The position numbers were made by a program, and so were the translations under genes. A stretch of 64,000 nt of DNA, from NCBI GenBank assembly GCA_022566735.1, contig JADFIG010000012.1, forward strand, positions 20,516 through 84,515, read 5' to 3'. This stretch comes from Pseudomonadota bacterium (GTDB lineage: Bacteria; Pseudomonadota; Gammaproteobacteria; Burkholderiales; Burkholderiaceae_C). The number at the start of each line of letters is the position of its first letter. The stretch's first letter is position 1. The notes beneath the pieces were generated by a model, which saw only the letters and a program-made list of their open reading frames with translations, ran no database searches and was not told the DNA's origin. Shown here one piece after another: positions 11,237 through 20,160 of this stretch.

Positions 11237-12202
11237 ATGCGCCCCGCACCTGACACCCCGCCTCCGCTGTCCAACGCCCCTGCCCCCACCGCACCGGCGG
11301 CCACCCTGCCGTCGGCGGAGGTCGCCGCCAACCACCTCGCCCCCCGCCACGCCTCGCTGGTGGCCGCGCTGTGCCGCCACATCGAAGCGTCTGAACAACC
11401 ACCGTCACTGAACGAACTGGCGGCCCAGGCGCAGATGAGCCCGCACCACCTGCACCGCGTCTTCAAGGCCATCACCGGGGTGACGCCCAAGGCCTACGCC
11501 GAGGCCCACCGCGCCCGCAAAGTGCGCGAGGCCCTGGGCACCGGCCAGCGCATCACCGACGCCCTGCACGACGCCGGCTTCCAGGCCTCCAGCCGCTTCT
11601 ACGACAGCGCGCGCCAGCGCCTGGGCATGTCGCCCAGCGCCTTCCGGGCCGGAGGCAAGGACGCCACCATCCACTTCGCGGTGGCGCAGTGCTCGCTCGG
11701 TGCGGTGCTGGTCGCGGCCAGCCCGCAAGGCGTGTGCGTCATCTCCCTGGGCGACGATGCCGAGGCCCTCACGCGGGAGCTGCAGGACCGCTTCCCCCGG
11801 GCCGAGCTCATCGGCGCCGATGCCGATTTCGAGCGGCTGGTCGCCCAGGTGATCGCGCTGGTGGAAATGCCGACGCAACCGCCCCCATCGCACACCCTGC
11901 CGCTGGACATCCGCGGCACCGCCTTCCAGCAACGGGTCTGGCAGGCCCTGCGCAACATCCCGCCAGGCCAGACGGTGAGCTACACCGAGTTGGCCGAGCG
12001 CATCGGCTCACCCAAGTCGGTGCGGGCGGTCGCCCAGGCCTGCGCGGCCAACACCCTGGCGGTGGCCGTGCCCTGCCACCGGGTGGTGCGCCTGACGGGG
12101 GAGCTCTCCGGCTACCGCTGGGGCGTGGCGCGCAAACAGACCCTGCTGGAGCGCGAGACCCGACAGGCCGGCGACGCCCCCCACACCGGGCGTGCCCCCT
12201 GA
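11237..12202 (+). CDS. ada: Ada-like AraC/O6-methylguanine-DNA methyltransferase fusion without the N-terminal sensor domain
   Basis: A 321-aa protein joining an AraC-type helix-turn-helix (about residues 38-135) to an O6-alkylguanine-DNA alkyltransferase domain (about 145-310). The acceptor motif PCHRVV carries Cys280, which would take the methyl group from O6-methylguanine. E. coli Ada has a further N-terminal zinc domain whose Cys38 senses methylphosphotriesters. Here that place is taken by about 35 Pro/Ala-rich residues with no Cys. The usual switch for self-activation is therefore missing. alkA starts at or before its stop codon, so this is a repair operon. Confidence 0.9.
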   Translation: MRPAPDTPPPLSNAPAPTAPAATLPSAEVAANHLAPRHASLVAALCRHIEASEQPPSLNELAAQAQMSPHHLHRVFKAITGVTPKAYAEAHRARKVREALGTGQRITDALHDAGFQASSRFYDSARQRLGMSPSAFRAGGKDATIHFAVAQCSLGAVLVAASPQGVCVISLGDDAEALTRELQDRFPRAELIGADADFERLVAQVIALVEMPTQPPPSHTLPLDIRGTAFQQRVWQALRNIPPGQTVSYTELAERIGSPKSVRAVAQACAANTLAVAVPCHRVVRLTGELSGYRWGVARKQTLLERETRQAGDAPHTGRAP

Positions 12203-12212
12203 TGCCATCCTG

Positions 12213-13187
12213 ATGCCGGCTCACCTGCCCCCGCCCGCCGCGCCCCTCGCCCCTGCGGCGCAGGCCGCCCTGTCGCGCGTCAGACTGCCCTTGCCCGACG
12301 GCTTTCGGCCCCAGGACGTGCTGGCCTTCCATGGCCGCGACCCCGAGGCCCTGTCGGAGCGGGTGAGCGCGCAGAGCCTGGACAAAGGCCTGGTGTGGCA
12401 GGGCGAGCTGGCCTGCCTGTCGGTCCGCTTCCTGCCCGGCACCGGCCCGGGCGAGGTCGAAGCCTGGCTGGACGCCCGCATCGCTGCATGCGCTGAGGCG
12501 CCCGGCCTGTTGACGCGCACGGTGCAGCGCATGCTCGGCCTGAGCCAGGATGTGGCCGCCTTCGAACATGCCCACCGGCATCACCCCCAACTCGGCCCGC
12601 TCCTGGCAAAGCAAAGCGGTTTGCGCGTGCCTGCCACGGCCACACCCTTCGAGGCCCTGAGCTGGGCCATCACCGGCCAGCAGATCAGCGTGCGCGCCGC
12701 GGTGGCCATCCGCCGCCGGATGGTCCAGGCCTGCGGGCTGCGCCACCCCTGCGGTTTGTTCTGCCACCCCGATGCCGCGCAGGTGCTGGCCCTGGGCGAA
12801 GCCGGACTGCGCGGTGCGGGCCTCACCGCGAGCAAGGCCCGCACCCTGCTGACCCTGTCCGACGCCTTCCTGGCGGGCGACGTGCCCCTGGCCGACGGTT
12901 CACAGCCGCTGCGCGCCGAAGATGCCGAGCGCATCGCCCGGCACCTGCTGGCGCTCAAGGGCATCGGCCCCTGGACGGTGAGCTACGCCTTGCTGCGCGG
13001 CTGGGGCTGGACGGACGGCGCCCTGCATGGCGACGTCGCCGTGCGACGGGCGCTGGCCGAGTTGCCCGACCACCCGCTGCCCACCCCGGTCACGCCCGAA
13101 GCGGCCCAGGCCTGGCTGGCGCCGCTGTCTCCCTGGCGCGCGCTGGCCGCGGCCCACCTCTGGGCCTCCTTGTCGATGAACGCCTGA
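12213..13187 (+). CDS. alkA: DNA-3-methyladenine glycosylase II
   Basis: The product removes alkylated bases from DNA by hydrolysing the N-glycosidic bond. The protein has an N-terminal AlkA-type domain followed by the HhH-GPD fold. The hairpin is LKGIGPWTVSYALLRGWG, and the catalytic Asp is in the HGDVAVRRAL segment (D274 counted from this start). The ATG at 12213 gives 324 aa. A GTG at 12192 in the same frame would overlap the ada stop and add seven residues. Neither has a clear Shine-Dalgarno site, which suggests coupled translation with ada. Repair of methylation damage is the shared task of the pair. Confidence 0.9.
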   Translation: MPAHLPPPAAPLAPAAQAALSRVRLPLPDGFRPQDVLAFHGRDPEALSERVSAQSLDKGLVWQGELACLSVRFLPGTGPGEVEAWLDARIAACAEAPGLLTRTVQRMLGLSQDVAAFEHAHRHHPQLGPLLAKQSGLRVPATATPFEALSWAITGQQISVRAAVAIRRRMVQACGLRHPCGLFCHPDAAQVLALGEAGLRGAGLTASKARTLLTLSDAFLAGDVPLADGSQPLRAEDAERIARHLLALKGIGPWTVSYALLRGWGWTDGALHGDVAVRRALAELPDHPLPTPVTPEAAQAWLAPLSPWRALAAAHLWASLSMNA

Positions 13188-13226
13188 ACCTGGTCCAGGC
13201 GCCCACTCGGCAGCCAGGCGCAGACA

Positions 13227-15239
13227 TCAGCTGCCATGCACCCGTGCCATCTCCTCGTACCAGCCCAGGCACTGCGGGTTGGCCATGGCATCGCGGTTGA
13301 CCACGCGCTCCAGCGGCTGCCCCAGGAAGAGCTTCTTGATCGGCACCTCCTGCTTCTTGCCCGACAGCGTGCGCGGGATCTCCGGCGCCTGCAGCATCAC
13401 GTCCGGCACGAAGCGCGGTGACAGCGCCTGCTGGATCGCCGCGTGCAGCCGCGCCTTCAAGGCCTCGTCCAGCGTCAGGCCTGGGCGCAGCACCACGAAC
13501 ATCACCATGCGGCTGTCACGGCCCAGGTACTCCAGGTCGATGACCATGCTGTCGAGCACCTCGGGCAAAGCCTCCACGGCGCTGTAGACCTCGCTGGTGC
13601 CCATGCGCAGGCCATGGCGGTTGATGGTGGCGTCGCTGCGGCCGTAGATGATGCAGCTCTCGTCGTCGTGGACCTTCAGCCAGTCGCCATGGCGCCAGAC
13701 GCCGGGGTAGGTGTCGAAATAGCTGGAGAGGTAGCGCGCGTTGCCCTCGTCGCCCCAGAAATACAAGGGCATGGACGGCAGCGGCTTCGTGCACACCAGT
13801 TCGCCCACCTCGTTGCAGACCGCCTGGCCGTCGGCGTTCCAGGCCTCCACTGCGCAGCCCAGCAGCCGGCACTGCATGCGTCCGGGCTGCTGCGGCAACT
13901 CGCGGTGCCCGCCCACGAAGGCCCCGCAGAAATCGGTGCCACCCGAGAGGTTGTTCCACCAGATGTCCGCCGTGCCGATGGCCGCGAACTGCGCCGAACC
14001 CCAGCGCTGCACGTCCTCCGCCAATGGCGAACCGGTCGAACCCAGCGCGCGGATGAGGCCGAGGTCACCGCATTGGGACAGGTCCACCCCCGCCTTCATG
14101 CAGTTGGCGTAGAAGGCCGCGCCTGCGCCGAAGTACGTCACGCGGTGGCGCGCGGCGAAACGCCACAGCACCGTCCAGTCCGGGTGCTCCTTGCTGCCGC
14201 CGGGGCTGCCATCGAAGATCACGATGGTGGTGCCATCGCACAGGCCCGAGATCTGCGAATTCCACATCACCCAGCCCGTCGAGCTGTACCAGTGGAAGCG
14301 CTCGCCCAGGCTGTTGGGCTGGTAGCTGCAGCCGACGTCACCGTGCTTGCGGCCGGCCGCCGTCATCAGCAGGATGCCGCCATGGCCGTGCACCAGGGGC
14401 TTGGGCAAGCCCGTGGTGCCGCTGGAATACACCACCCACAGCGGGTGGTCGAAGGGCAGCCACTCGGGCTGGAAAGCCGCCACCGCCGCGTCGTCGCGCG
14501 CCGTGGCCTGGGCAAAATCGGCATCGGCCGGCAAGGCCCGCGCCGCGAACGGCGAGCGCAGCACGATGAGCTTGTCCACGCTGGGCAGGCTGTCACGCAG
14601 GCCGGCCACCACCTCGCTGCGGTCCAGCCGCTTGCCGGCGTAATGCACCCCGTCGACGGCGATCAACAGCCTGGGCTCGATCTGCCGGAAGCGGTCGGTC
14701 ACGGCCTGCACGCCCATGTCGGGCGCACACACGCTCCAGATGGCGCCCACGCTGGCGCAGGCCAGGAAAGCGATGGTGGTTTCGGGCACATTGGGCAGGT
14801 AGGCCGCGACGCGGTCGCCGCGCTGCACGCCCAGCTCACGCAGGGTCAGGGCCAGCGAGGCCACCTGGCGCCGCAACTCGGGCCAGGACAGCTCGCGCAC
14901 CTCGCCCAGCTCGTTTTCGCTGACGATGGCCGGCACGCCCGCCGCATGGGCCGCCTCCACGTGGCGCAGCACCCGCTGAGCGTAGTTCACCTGGGCGCCT
15001 TCGAACCACTTCACGCCAGGCATGTGCGTGCCGCCGAGCACGCGGGCGTGCGGCGTGGGCGAGTGCATGTCCTCGTGCTCCCACAGGCTCTGCCAGAAGG
15101 CCTCGGGCTCGTCCACCGACCAGCGCCACAGCGCGCGGTAATCGGCGAACTGCAGGCCGCGGGTGTCACGCAACCAGTCCTGGTAGAGGCGGATGAGGGG
15201 GATGTGGGGCGGACGGGGCGCGGCAGGCACTGCGTTCAT
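13227..15239 (-). CDS. Acetoacetyl-CoA synthetase
   Basis: An AMP-forming ligase that activates acetoacetate with CoA and ATP, used in ketone body or polyhydroxybutyrate turnover. The 670-residue frame has the acyl-adenylate P-loop YSSGTTGLPKPLVHGHGG and the family-specific NNLSGGTDFCGAFVGG. The hinge and C-terminal Lys region reads RTLSGKKQEVPIKK near the end. These features distinguish it from acetyl-CoA synthetase. The start is the ATG of MNAVPAAPR at 15239; in-frame ATGs at 15245 and 15263 are possible. It stands alone, convergent with alkA and divergent from the bestrophin gene. Confidence 0.93.
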   Translation of the reverse strand: MNAVPAAPRPPHIPLIRLYQDWLRDTRGLQFADYRALWRWSVDEPEAFWQSLWEHEDMHSPTPHARVLGGTHMPGVKWFEGAQVNYAQRVLRHVEAAHAAGVPAIVSENELGEVRELSWPELRRQVASLALTLRELGVQRGDRVAAYLPNVPETTIAFLACASVGAIWSVCAPDMGVQAVTDRFRQIEPRLLIAVDGVHYAGKRLDRSEVVAGLRDSLPSVDKLIVLRSPFAARALPADADFAQATARDDAAVAAFQPEWLPFDHPLWVVYSSGTTGLPKPLVHGHGGILLMTAAGRKHGDVGCSYQPNSLGERFHWYSSTGWVMWNSQISGLCDGTTIVIFDGSPGGSKEHPDWTVLWRFAARHRVTYFGAGAAFYANCMKAGVDLSQCGDLGLIRALGSTGSPLAEDVQRWGSAQFAAIGTADIWWNNLSGGTDFCGAFVGGHRELPQQPGRMQCRLLGCAVEAWNADGQAVCNEVGELVCTKPLPSMPLYFWGDEGNARYLSSYFDTYPGVWRHGDWLKVHDDESCIIYGRSDATINRHGLRMGTSEVYSAVEALPEVLDSMVIDLEYLGRDSRMVMFVVLRPGLTLDEALKARLHAAIQQALSPRFVPDVMLQAPEIPRTLSGKKQEVPIKKLFLGQPLERVVNRDAMANPQCLGWYEEMARVHGS

Positions 15240-15388
15240 GGGCATGCGTCGTGACACAAACAACGCCCATCATGTCCCGTGACGCTGATCGCCGACATGA
15301 GGGCTGCCCCCATGTCGCAAAATGCCACAATGTGGGCTGCTGCAGAATGCTGTCCTGACTGGCACCGCCCAGAGGCCCCTACCCTCCC

Positions 15389-16294
15389 GTGATTGTCCGC
15401 CCCCGCCCCAACTGGCTGCGCATGCTCTTCGTGCGGCGCGGCTCCCTGTTGTTGAAGATCCTGCCCCAGCTGCTGGTGATCTTTGCCCTGTCGATCGGGG
15501 TGGTGATCTTCCACGGCGAGCTGCTCAACCACAAGATCACCCTCACGGCCGTGCCCTTCTCGCTGGTCGGTGTGGCACTGGCCATCTTCCTGGGCTTTCG
15601 CAACAGCGCCAGCTACGACCGCTACTGGGAGGCCCGCAAGCTCTGGGGCAAGTTGCTGACCGACGGCCGCAACGCCGCGCGCCAGTACGTGTCCTTCACC
15701 CGCCAGGACCCCCGCGTGTTCGTCAAGGGCGTGGCCGCCTTCGTGCACGCCACCCGCCACCAGCTGCGCTGCACCGACCCCATGCCCGACATGCGGCGCC
15801 TGCTGCCGCCGGAGTTGCTGCCGCGCCTGGACGGCCGCCGCACGCCCGCGCTGCAGATCCTGATGTGGCTGGCCGAGATGCTGCGCGAAGAGCGCGAATC
15901 CGGGCGCCTGGACCCCATCCTGGCCGCAGAAATCGACCGTTCGCTCTCAGGCCTGAACGATGCCCTGGGCGGCTGCGAACGCATCGCCTACACCCCCCTG
16001 CCCTTCACCTACTCGGTGATCCTGCACCGCACGGTCTACCTGTACTGCCTGATGCTGCCCTTCGGCCTGCTGGACGCCATCGGCGTGATGACCCCGCTGA
16101 TGGTCACCTTCGTGGCCTACACCTTCTTCGCCATCGAGTCGCTCAGCGACGAAATCGAAGAGCCCTTCGGCACCATGCCCAACGACCTGGCCCTCAACGC
16201 CATGGCCACGACCATCGAGGCCGCGCTGCTGGAGATGCTGGGCGACCGCGAGCTCCCGCCACGCCCCCAGCCGGTGGACTGCCTGCTGAGCTGA
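15389..16294 (+). CDS. Bestrophin-family channel protein
   Basis: An inner-membrane protein of the bacterial bestrophin (UPF0187, YneE) family, 301 aa. Animal bestrophins are anion channels. A Klebsiella homologue was described as cation-selective, so ion choice is open. Two N-terminal hydrophobic segments flank HGELLNHKITLTAVPFSLVG. The family block FLGFRNSASYDRYWEARKLWG comes next, and another membrane pair follows around residues 205-260. The start is GTG at 15389. It is convergent with suhB. Confidence 0.88.
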   Translation: MIVRPRPNWLRMLFVRRGSLLLKILPQLLVIFALSIGVVIFHGELLNHKITLTAVPFSLVGVALAIFLGFRNSASYDRYWEARKLWGKLLTDGRNAARQYVSFTRQDPRVFVKGVAAFVHATRHQLRCTDPMPDMRRLLPPELLPRLDGRRTPALQILMWLAEMLREERESGRLDPILAAEIDRSLSGLNDALGGCERIAYTPLPFTYSVILHRTVYLYCLMLPFGLLDAIGVMTPLMVTFVAYTFFAIESLSDEIEEPFGTMPNDLALNAMATTIEAALLEMLGDRELPPRPQPVDCLLS

Positions 16295-16330
16295 GGGCGT
16301 CGCGTCCCCACCCTCAGGCCATCTGCGAGA

Positions 16331-17410
16331 TCAGAAAGGCGCGTCGTCGCCACCGCGGCGCGGCGCGCGACCCGCAGCGCGACCGGGCGTGCTGCTGCCA
16401 TCGCCCAGGCCCTGCGCCACTTCGGCGGCCTTGGCGGCTGCGGTGATGCGGGTGCGTTTCGGTGCCGCGGATGCGGCAGGCTCGTGCGCCTCGGCGTCAG
16501 CGGCTTCGGTCGCGGCCTTCAGTGCGGTCAAGGCCGCCGACGCGGCGTCATCCTGAGCCTCGGCAGCCTCGGTGCCCCCCTCTGAAGCGCCCGGCGCCTC
16601 GGTGATGATGCGGGTGTACGGCGCCAGGGTCTTGACCAGCTGGCCATAGATGCGCGGCGTGCCGGCCACGATCTCGCGCTGGTACAGGAAGTCGGGCTCG
16701 CCCGTGAAGTTGCCCACCAGGCCGCCGGCTTCAGTGATCATCAGCGAACCCGCGGCCACGTCCCAGGGGCTCAGGCCGGTCTCGAAGAAGCCGTCGTAGC
16801 AGCCCGCGGCCACGTAGCACAGGTCCAGGGAGGCGGCGCCCGGGCGGCGCAAGCCGGCGCACTGCACCATCACGTCCTCGAACATCTTGAGGTAGCGCTG
16901 GAAGTTGTCGCCCTTGCGGAAGGGGAAGCCCGTGCCGATCAGGGCTTCGAGCATGCGCGTGCGCTTGGAGACGCGGATGCGGCGGTCGTTGAGGTAGGCG
17001 CCCTTGCCCTTGGAGGCATAGAACAGGTCGTTGCGGCTCGGGTCATAGACCACCGCCTGCTGCACCTGGCCGCGGAACGCCAGCGCGATCGACACGGCAT
17101 AGACCGGGAAGCCGTGGATGAAGTTGGTGGTGCCGTCCAGCGGATCGATGATCCAGACGTAGTCGGAATGCCTGGCGCCCTGCGAGCGGCCGGACTCTTC
17201 GGCGAGGATGCCGTGGCCCGGATAGGCTTCGAGGATGGTGTCGATGATCGCCTGCTCTGCCGCCTGGTCCACCTCGGTGACGAAGTCGTTGTGCGACTTC
17301 GCGGTCACTTGCAGACGCTCGATGTCGAGCGACGCCCGGTTGATGATCGCCCCGGCCGCGCGCGCGGCTTTGATGGCGATGTTGAGCATGGGATGCAGGG
17401 CTTGGGACAT
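16331..17410 (-). CDS. suhB: Inositol-1-monophosphatase family protein (SuhB-like) with a long C-terminal tail
   Basis: A Mg2+-dependent phosphatase of the IMPase family; in E. coli SuhB also takes part in rRNA antitermination. Metal-binding motifs are intact: EE at 71-72, DPLDGTT at 89-95, and WDVAAG about 220. The core ends near residue 265. About 90 further residues are Ala, Glu and Thr rich, then basic (RRGG near the end), and look unstructured. Total length is 359 aa against about 267 for E. coli. The ATG at 17410 was chosen over an upstream in-frame start whose extension looks non-coding. It is divergent from trmJ. Confidence 0.92.
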   Translation of the reverse strand: MSQALHPMLNIAIKAARAAGAIINRASLDIERLQVTAKSHNDFVTEVDQAAEQAIIDTILEAYPGHGILAEESGRSQGARHSDYVWIIDPLDGTTNFIHGFPVYAVSIALAFRGQVQQAVVYDPSRNDLFYASKGKGAYLNDRRIRVSKRTRMLEALIGTGFPFRKGDNFQRYLKMFEDVMVQCAGLRRPGAASLDLCYVAAGCYDGFFETGLSPWDVAAGSLMITEAGGLVGNFTGEPDFLYQREIVAGTPRIYGQLVKTLAPYTRIITEAPGASEGGTEAAEAQDDAASAALTALKAATEAADAEAHEPAASAAPKRTRITAAAKAAEVAQGLGDGSSTPGRAAGRAPRRGGDDAPF

Positions 17411-17580
17411 GGCGATACCAGCAAGGTGGACAAAGCCGACCGGCACAAACGTGCAGACACCCCCAGCCACATGGCCAGGGTCGGTCAGCGAAAACAGGCG
17501 CAGCAGTGATCAAAGAACGAGGAGAATCGGGGATTCTATCGAAGCGCGCCGTTTTTTGCACCCCCTGATTCGCTCCTCCG

Positions 17581-18330
17581 ATGTCCACTGCTGCACAGCC
17601 TGACCCGACCCGCTTCATCCTGATCGGCACCAGCCACCCCGGCAACGTCGGCGCCGCGGCCCGCGCCATGAAGGTCATGGGATTTTCCGAGCTGGTGCTG
17701 GTGCGCCCACGATTCGCCGACGTGCTGGTGCAGGAAGACACCGTGGCCATGGCCAGCGGCGCCGCCGACATCCTGGTGCGCGCCCGCATCGTCGACAGCC
17801 TGGCCGAAGCGCTGGATGGCGTCACCTGCGCCATCGGCACGGCCATGACCCCGCGCGATTTCGGCCCGCCCACGATCACGCCGCGCGAAGGCCTGGGCGA
17901 GCTGGCCCGCACCCACGCGGCCGCCGGCCACAAGGTCGGCTTCGTGTTCGGCAGCGAGCGCCACGGCATGGCCAACGAGGACGTCTACCGCTGCCACGCC
18001 CTCATCAGCATCCCCACCCACCCCGGGTACGGCTCGCTCAACCTCTCGCAGGCGGTGCAGGTGCTGGCCTACGAGTGGCGCATGGCCCTCGGCGGCTTCC
18101 CGGTCACGGCCCGCACGCCGGATGCCGACCTGGCCGGTGGCGAGGCCGTGCAAGGCATGCTGACGCACCTGGAGCAGGCCCTGGTGCAGCTGGGCTTCCT
18201 CGATCCGGCCGCGCCCAAAAAGCTCATGCCGCGGCTCAACCAGCTTTTCAACCGGGCCGAGTTGCGCCAGGAAGACATCCACATCCTGCGCGGCATCGCC
18301 AAGGCCATCCTGGAGCGCACGGCCCGCTGA
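17581..18330 (+). CDS. trmJ: tRNA (cytidine/uridine-2'-O-)-methyltransferase TrmJ
   Basis: A SPOUT-class methyltransferase that 2'-O-methylates position 32 of several tRNAs using S-adenosylmethionine. The family blocks are clear: ILIGTSHPGNVGAAARAMKV near the N-terminus, the knot segments VGFVFGSERHGMANEDV, and the closing IPTHPGYGSLNLSQAVQVLAYE. A helical C-terminal extension (about 165-249) is typical. The suhB-trmJ divergence is common in Burkholderiales. cysE follows on the same strand after about 105 bases that contain a hairpin. Confidence 0.94.
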   Translation: MSTAAQPDPTRFILIGTSHPGNVGAAARAMKVMGFSELVLVRPRFADVLVQEDTVAMASGAADILVRARIVDSLAEALDGVTCAIGTAMTPRDFGPPTITPREGLGELARTHAAAGHKVGFVFGSERHGMANEDVYRCHALISIPTHPGYGSLNLSQAVQVLAYEWRMALGGFPVTARTPDADLAGGEAVQGMLTHLEQALVQLGFLDPAAPKKLMPRLNQLFNRAELRQEDIHILRGIAKAILERTAR

Positions 18331-18372
18331 ACGGGCCCCACGCCCCACGCCAGCTCACAAGCCTGGCTGGCG

Positions 18373-18392
18373 CCTCGGGTCTTTGCCCGAGG
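18373..18392 (+). terminator. Hairpin between trmJ and cysE
   Basis: A perfect 7-base stem (CCTCGGG/CCCGAGG) has a 6-base loop. No T-run follows, so it may be a weak terminator for trmJ or a structure in the cysE leader. Confidence 0.35.
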
Positions 18393-18435
18393 GCTACACT
18401 TGCCGGCCATATTCGAAAAACGCACAAGCTCATTC

Positions 18436-19236
18436 ATGTTGTTTGCCCGCCTGCGCGAAGACATCGCCTGCATCCTGGAGCGTGACCCCGCCGCCCGCAC
18501 GGCCTGGGAGGTCCTGACCTGCTACCCCGGTCTCCACGCCCTGGCCATGCACCGCTGCGCGCACTGGTGCTGGACGCACGGCCTGAAGTGGCTGGGCCGC
18601 TGGGTCTCGCACTGGGCGCGCTTTTTCACCGGCATCGAGATCCACCCCGGCGCCCAGGTCGGCCGCCGCGTCTTCATCGACCACGGCATGGGCGTGGTGG
18701 TGGGTGAAACCGCCGAGATCGGCGACGACTGCACCATCTACCAGGGCGTGACCCTGGGCGGCACCTCGCTGTCCAAGGGCGCCAAGCGCCATCCCACGCT
18801 CGGCAAGGGCGTGATCGTGGGCGCCAACGCGCAGGTGCTGGGCGGCTTCACGGTGGGCGACGGCGCCCGCGTGGGCTCCAACGCCGTCGTCACCAAGCCG
18901 GTGCCTGGTGGCGCCACGGCCGTGGGCAACCCCGCGCGCATCATCGTCAACAAGCAGCAGGTGATGGACGAGAAGCAGGCCGAGCGCGAGGCCGTGGCCG
19001 CGCGCATGGGCTTCTCCGCCTATGGCGTGACCGAGGGCGACGACCCGATGTCGCAAGCCCTGCGCGGCCTGATCGACAACACCGCCGGCCACGAGCACCA
19101 GATCGCGCTGCTGTGGCAGGCCGTCGAGAAGCTGGCCGCCTGCGCCCAAAGCGAGCTGGGCCGCGACTGCATGCCCCTGGATGCCGCCAAGATCGAGAAC
19201 TTCGACGCCGACGAGCTCAACCGCCTGGTGAAGTGA
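18436..19236 (+). CDS. cysE: Serine O-acetyltransferase
   Basis: The product makes O-acetylserine from serine and acetyl-CoA, the committed step of cysteine synthesis. The 266-residue frame starts [20 protein letters not shown] helical N-terminal domain is followed by a left-handed beta helix of hexapeptide repeats from about residue 70. The catalytic His segment is [18 protein letters not shown], and [13 protein letters not shown] is the cofactor loop. The C-terminal tail is longer than in short CysE forms. I chose the ATG at 18436 because upstream in-frame residues do not fit the family. A strong terminator at 19267-19289 follows. Confidence 0.94.
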   Translation: MLFARLREDIACILERDPAARTAWEVLTCYPGLHALAMHRCAHWCWTHGLKWLGRWVSHWARFFTGIEIHPGAQVGRRVFIDHGMGVVVGETAEIGDDCTIYQGVTLGGTSLSKGAKRHPTLGKGVIVGANAQVLGGFTVGDGARVGSNAVVTKPVPGGATAVGNPARIIVNKQQVMDEKQAEREAVAARMGFSAYGVTEGDDPMSQALRGLIDNTAGHEHQIALLWQAVEKLAACAQSELGRDCMPLDAAKIENFDADELNRLVK

Positions 19237-19266
19237 GCGCGGCGCGCGCACCACGCCAGCAACGCC

Positions 19267-19289
19267 AAGGGGCCCCGCGGGGCCCCTTT
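19267..19289. terminator. Terminator between convergent cysE and the SDR gene
   Basis: A perfect 10-base stem (AAGGGGCCCC/GGGGCCCCTT) with a 2-base loop is followed by one more T on the plus strand and starts after a short A-run. It probably serves both converging transcripts. Confidence 0.75.
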
Positions 19290-19315
19290 GTTCATCGCGT
19301 CCGAGGTCTTGGCGA

Positions 19316-20110
19316 TCAGCCCAGCAGGTAGCCGCCGTCCACGTTCAGGCAGGTGCCCGTGGTGTAGCTGGCCGCGTCCGACGCCAGGTAGAGCGCCGCG
19401 CCGGCCATCTCGGACGGGTCGGCCACGCGGTTCATGGGCACGTGGGCCAGCACCGACTTCAGGATCATCTCGTTGGTGGTCAGCGCCGAGGCGAACTTCG
19501 TGTCGGTGAAACCCGGCAGGATGGCGTTGACACGCACCTTCTGCGTCGCGCACTCCTTGGCGAAGGCGTGGGTCATCGAGATCACGGCCGCCTTGGTGAT
19601 GGAGTAGATGCCCTGGGCCATGCCCGGGATCACGCCATTGACCGAAGCGATGTTGATGATCGAGCCGCCGCCCTGCTGAGCCATCACCTTGGCGCCACGC
19701 GCGCACATGAAGAAGTAGCCGCGGATGTTGACGTCCACGGTCTTCTGGAAGGCGCCCAGGTCGGTCTCGGTGATGTGGCCGAAGTAGGGGTTGGTGGCCG
19801 CGTTGTTGACCAGGATGTCGAGGCGGCCGAACTGCTGCTCGATGGCGGCAAAGGTCGCGTCGATCTGGTCCACCTCGCCGATGTGGCAGGCCAGCACCGA
19901 GGCCTTGCCACCGGCCTCACGGATGGAGGCGGCCACGGCCTCGCAGGGTTCGGCCTTGCGGCTGGAGATGATGACGTGGGCGCCATGGGCGGCCAGCAGG
20001 CGGGCAATGGCCTCGCCGATGCCGCGGCTGGAGCCGGTGACCAGGGCGACCTTGCCGGTCAGGTCGAAGGTGTTGGCGAGCGGGTTCACAGGCAGATGGG
20101 AGTTCGTCAT
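19316..20110 (-). CDS. Short-chain dehydrogenase/reductase (classical SDR)
   Basis: An NAD(P)-dependent oxidoreductase of 264 aa. The cofactor motif TGSSRGIG is at 25-32, NNAA follows near residue 105, and the catalytic Ser and YSITK are near 155-175. Gly-rich C-terminal residues end in NVDGGYLLG. Substrate cannot be read from the sequence. The gene lies 50 bases downstream of a phosphotransferase gene on the same strand, and SDRs are often found with these kinases in acyl-CoA or hydroxyacid catabolism. A role in such a pathway is inference. Confidence 0.9.
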   Translation of the reverse strand: MTNSHLPVNPLANTFDLTGKVALVTGSSRGIGEAIARLLAAHGAHVIISSRKAEPCEAVAASIREAGGKASVLACHIGEVDQIDATFAAIEQQFGRLDILVNNAATNPYFGHITETDLGAFQKTVDVNIRGYFFMCARGAKVMAQQGGGSIINIASVNGVIPGMAQGIYSITKAAVISMTHAFAKECATQKVRVNAILPGFTDTKFASALTTNEMILKSVLAHVPMNRVADPSEMAGAALYLASDAASYTTGTCLNVDGGYLLG

Positions 20111-20160
20111 GGCAAGGTGGTGCAGAGAAGTGCGTTCAACGGAAGGTGAGAAGCAACCGG

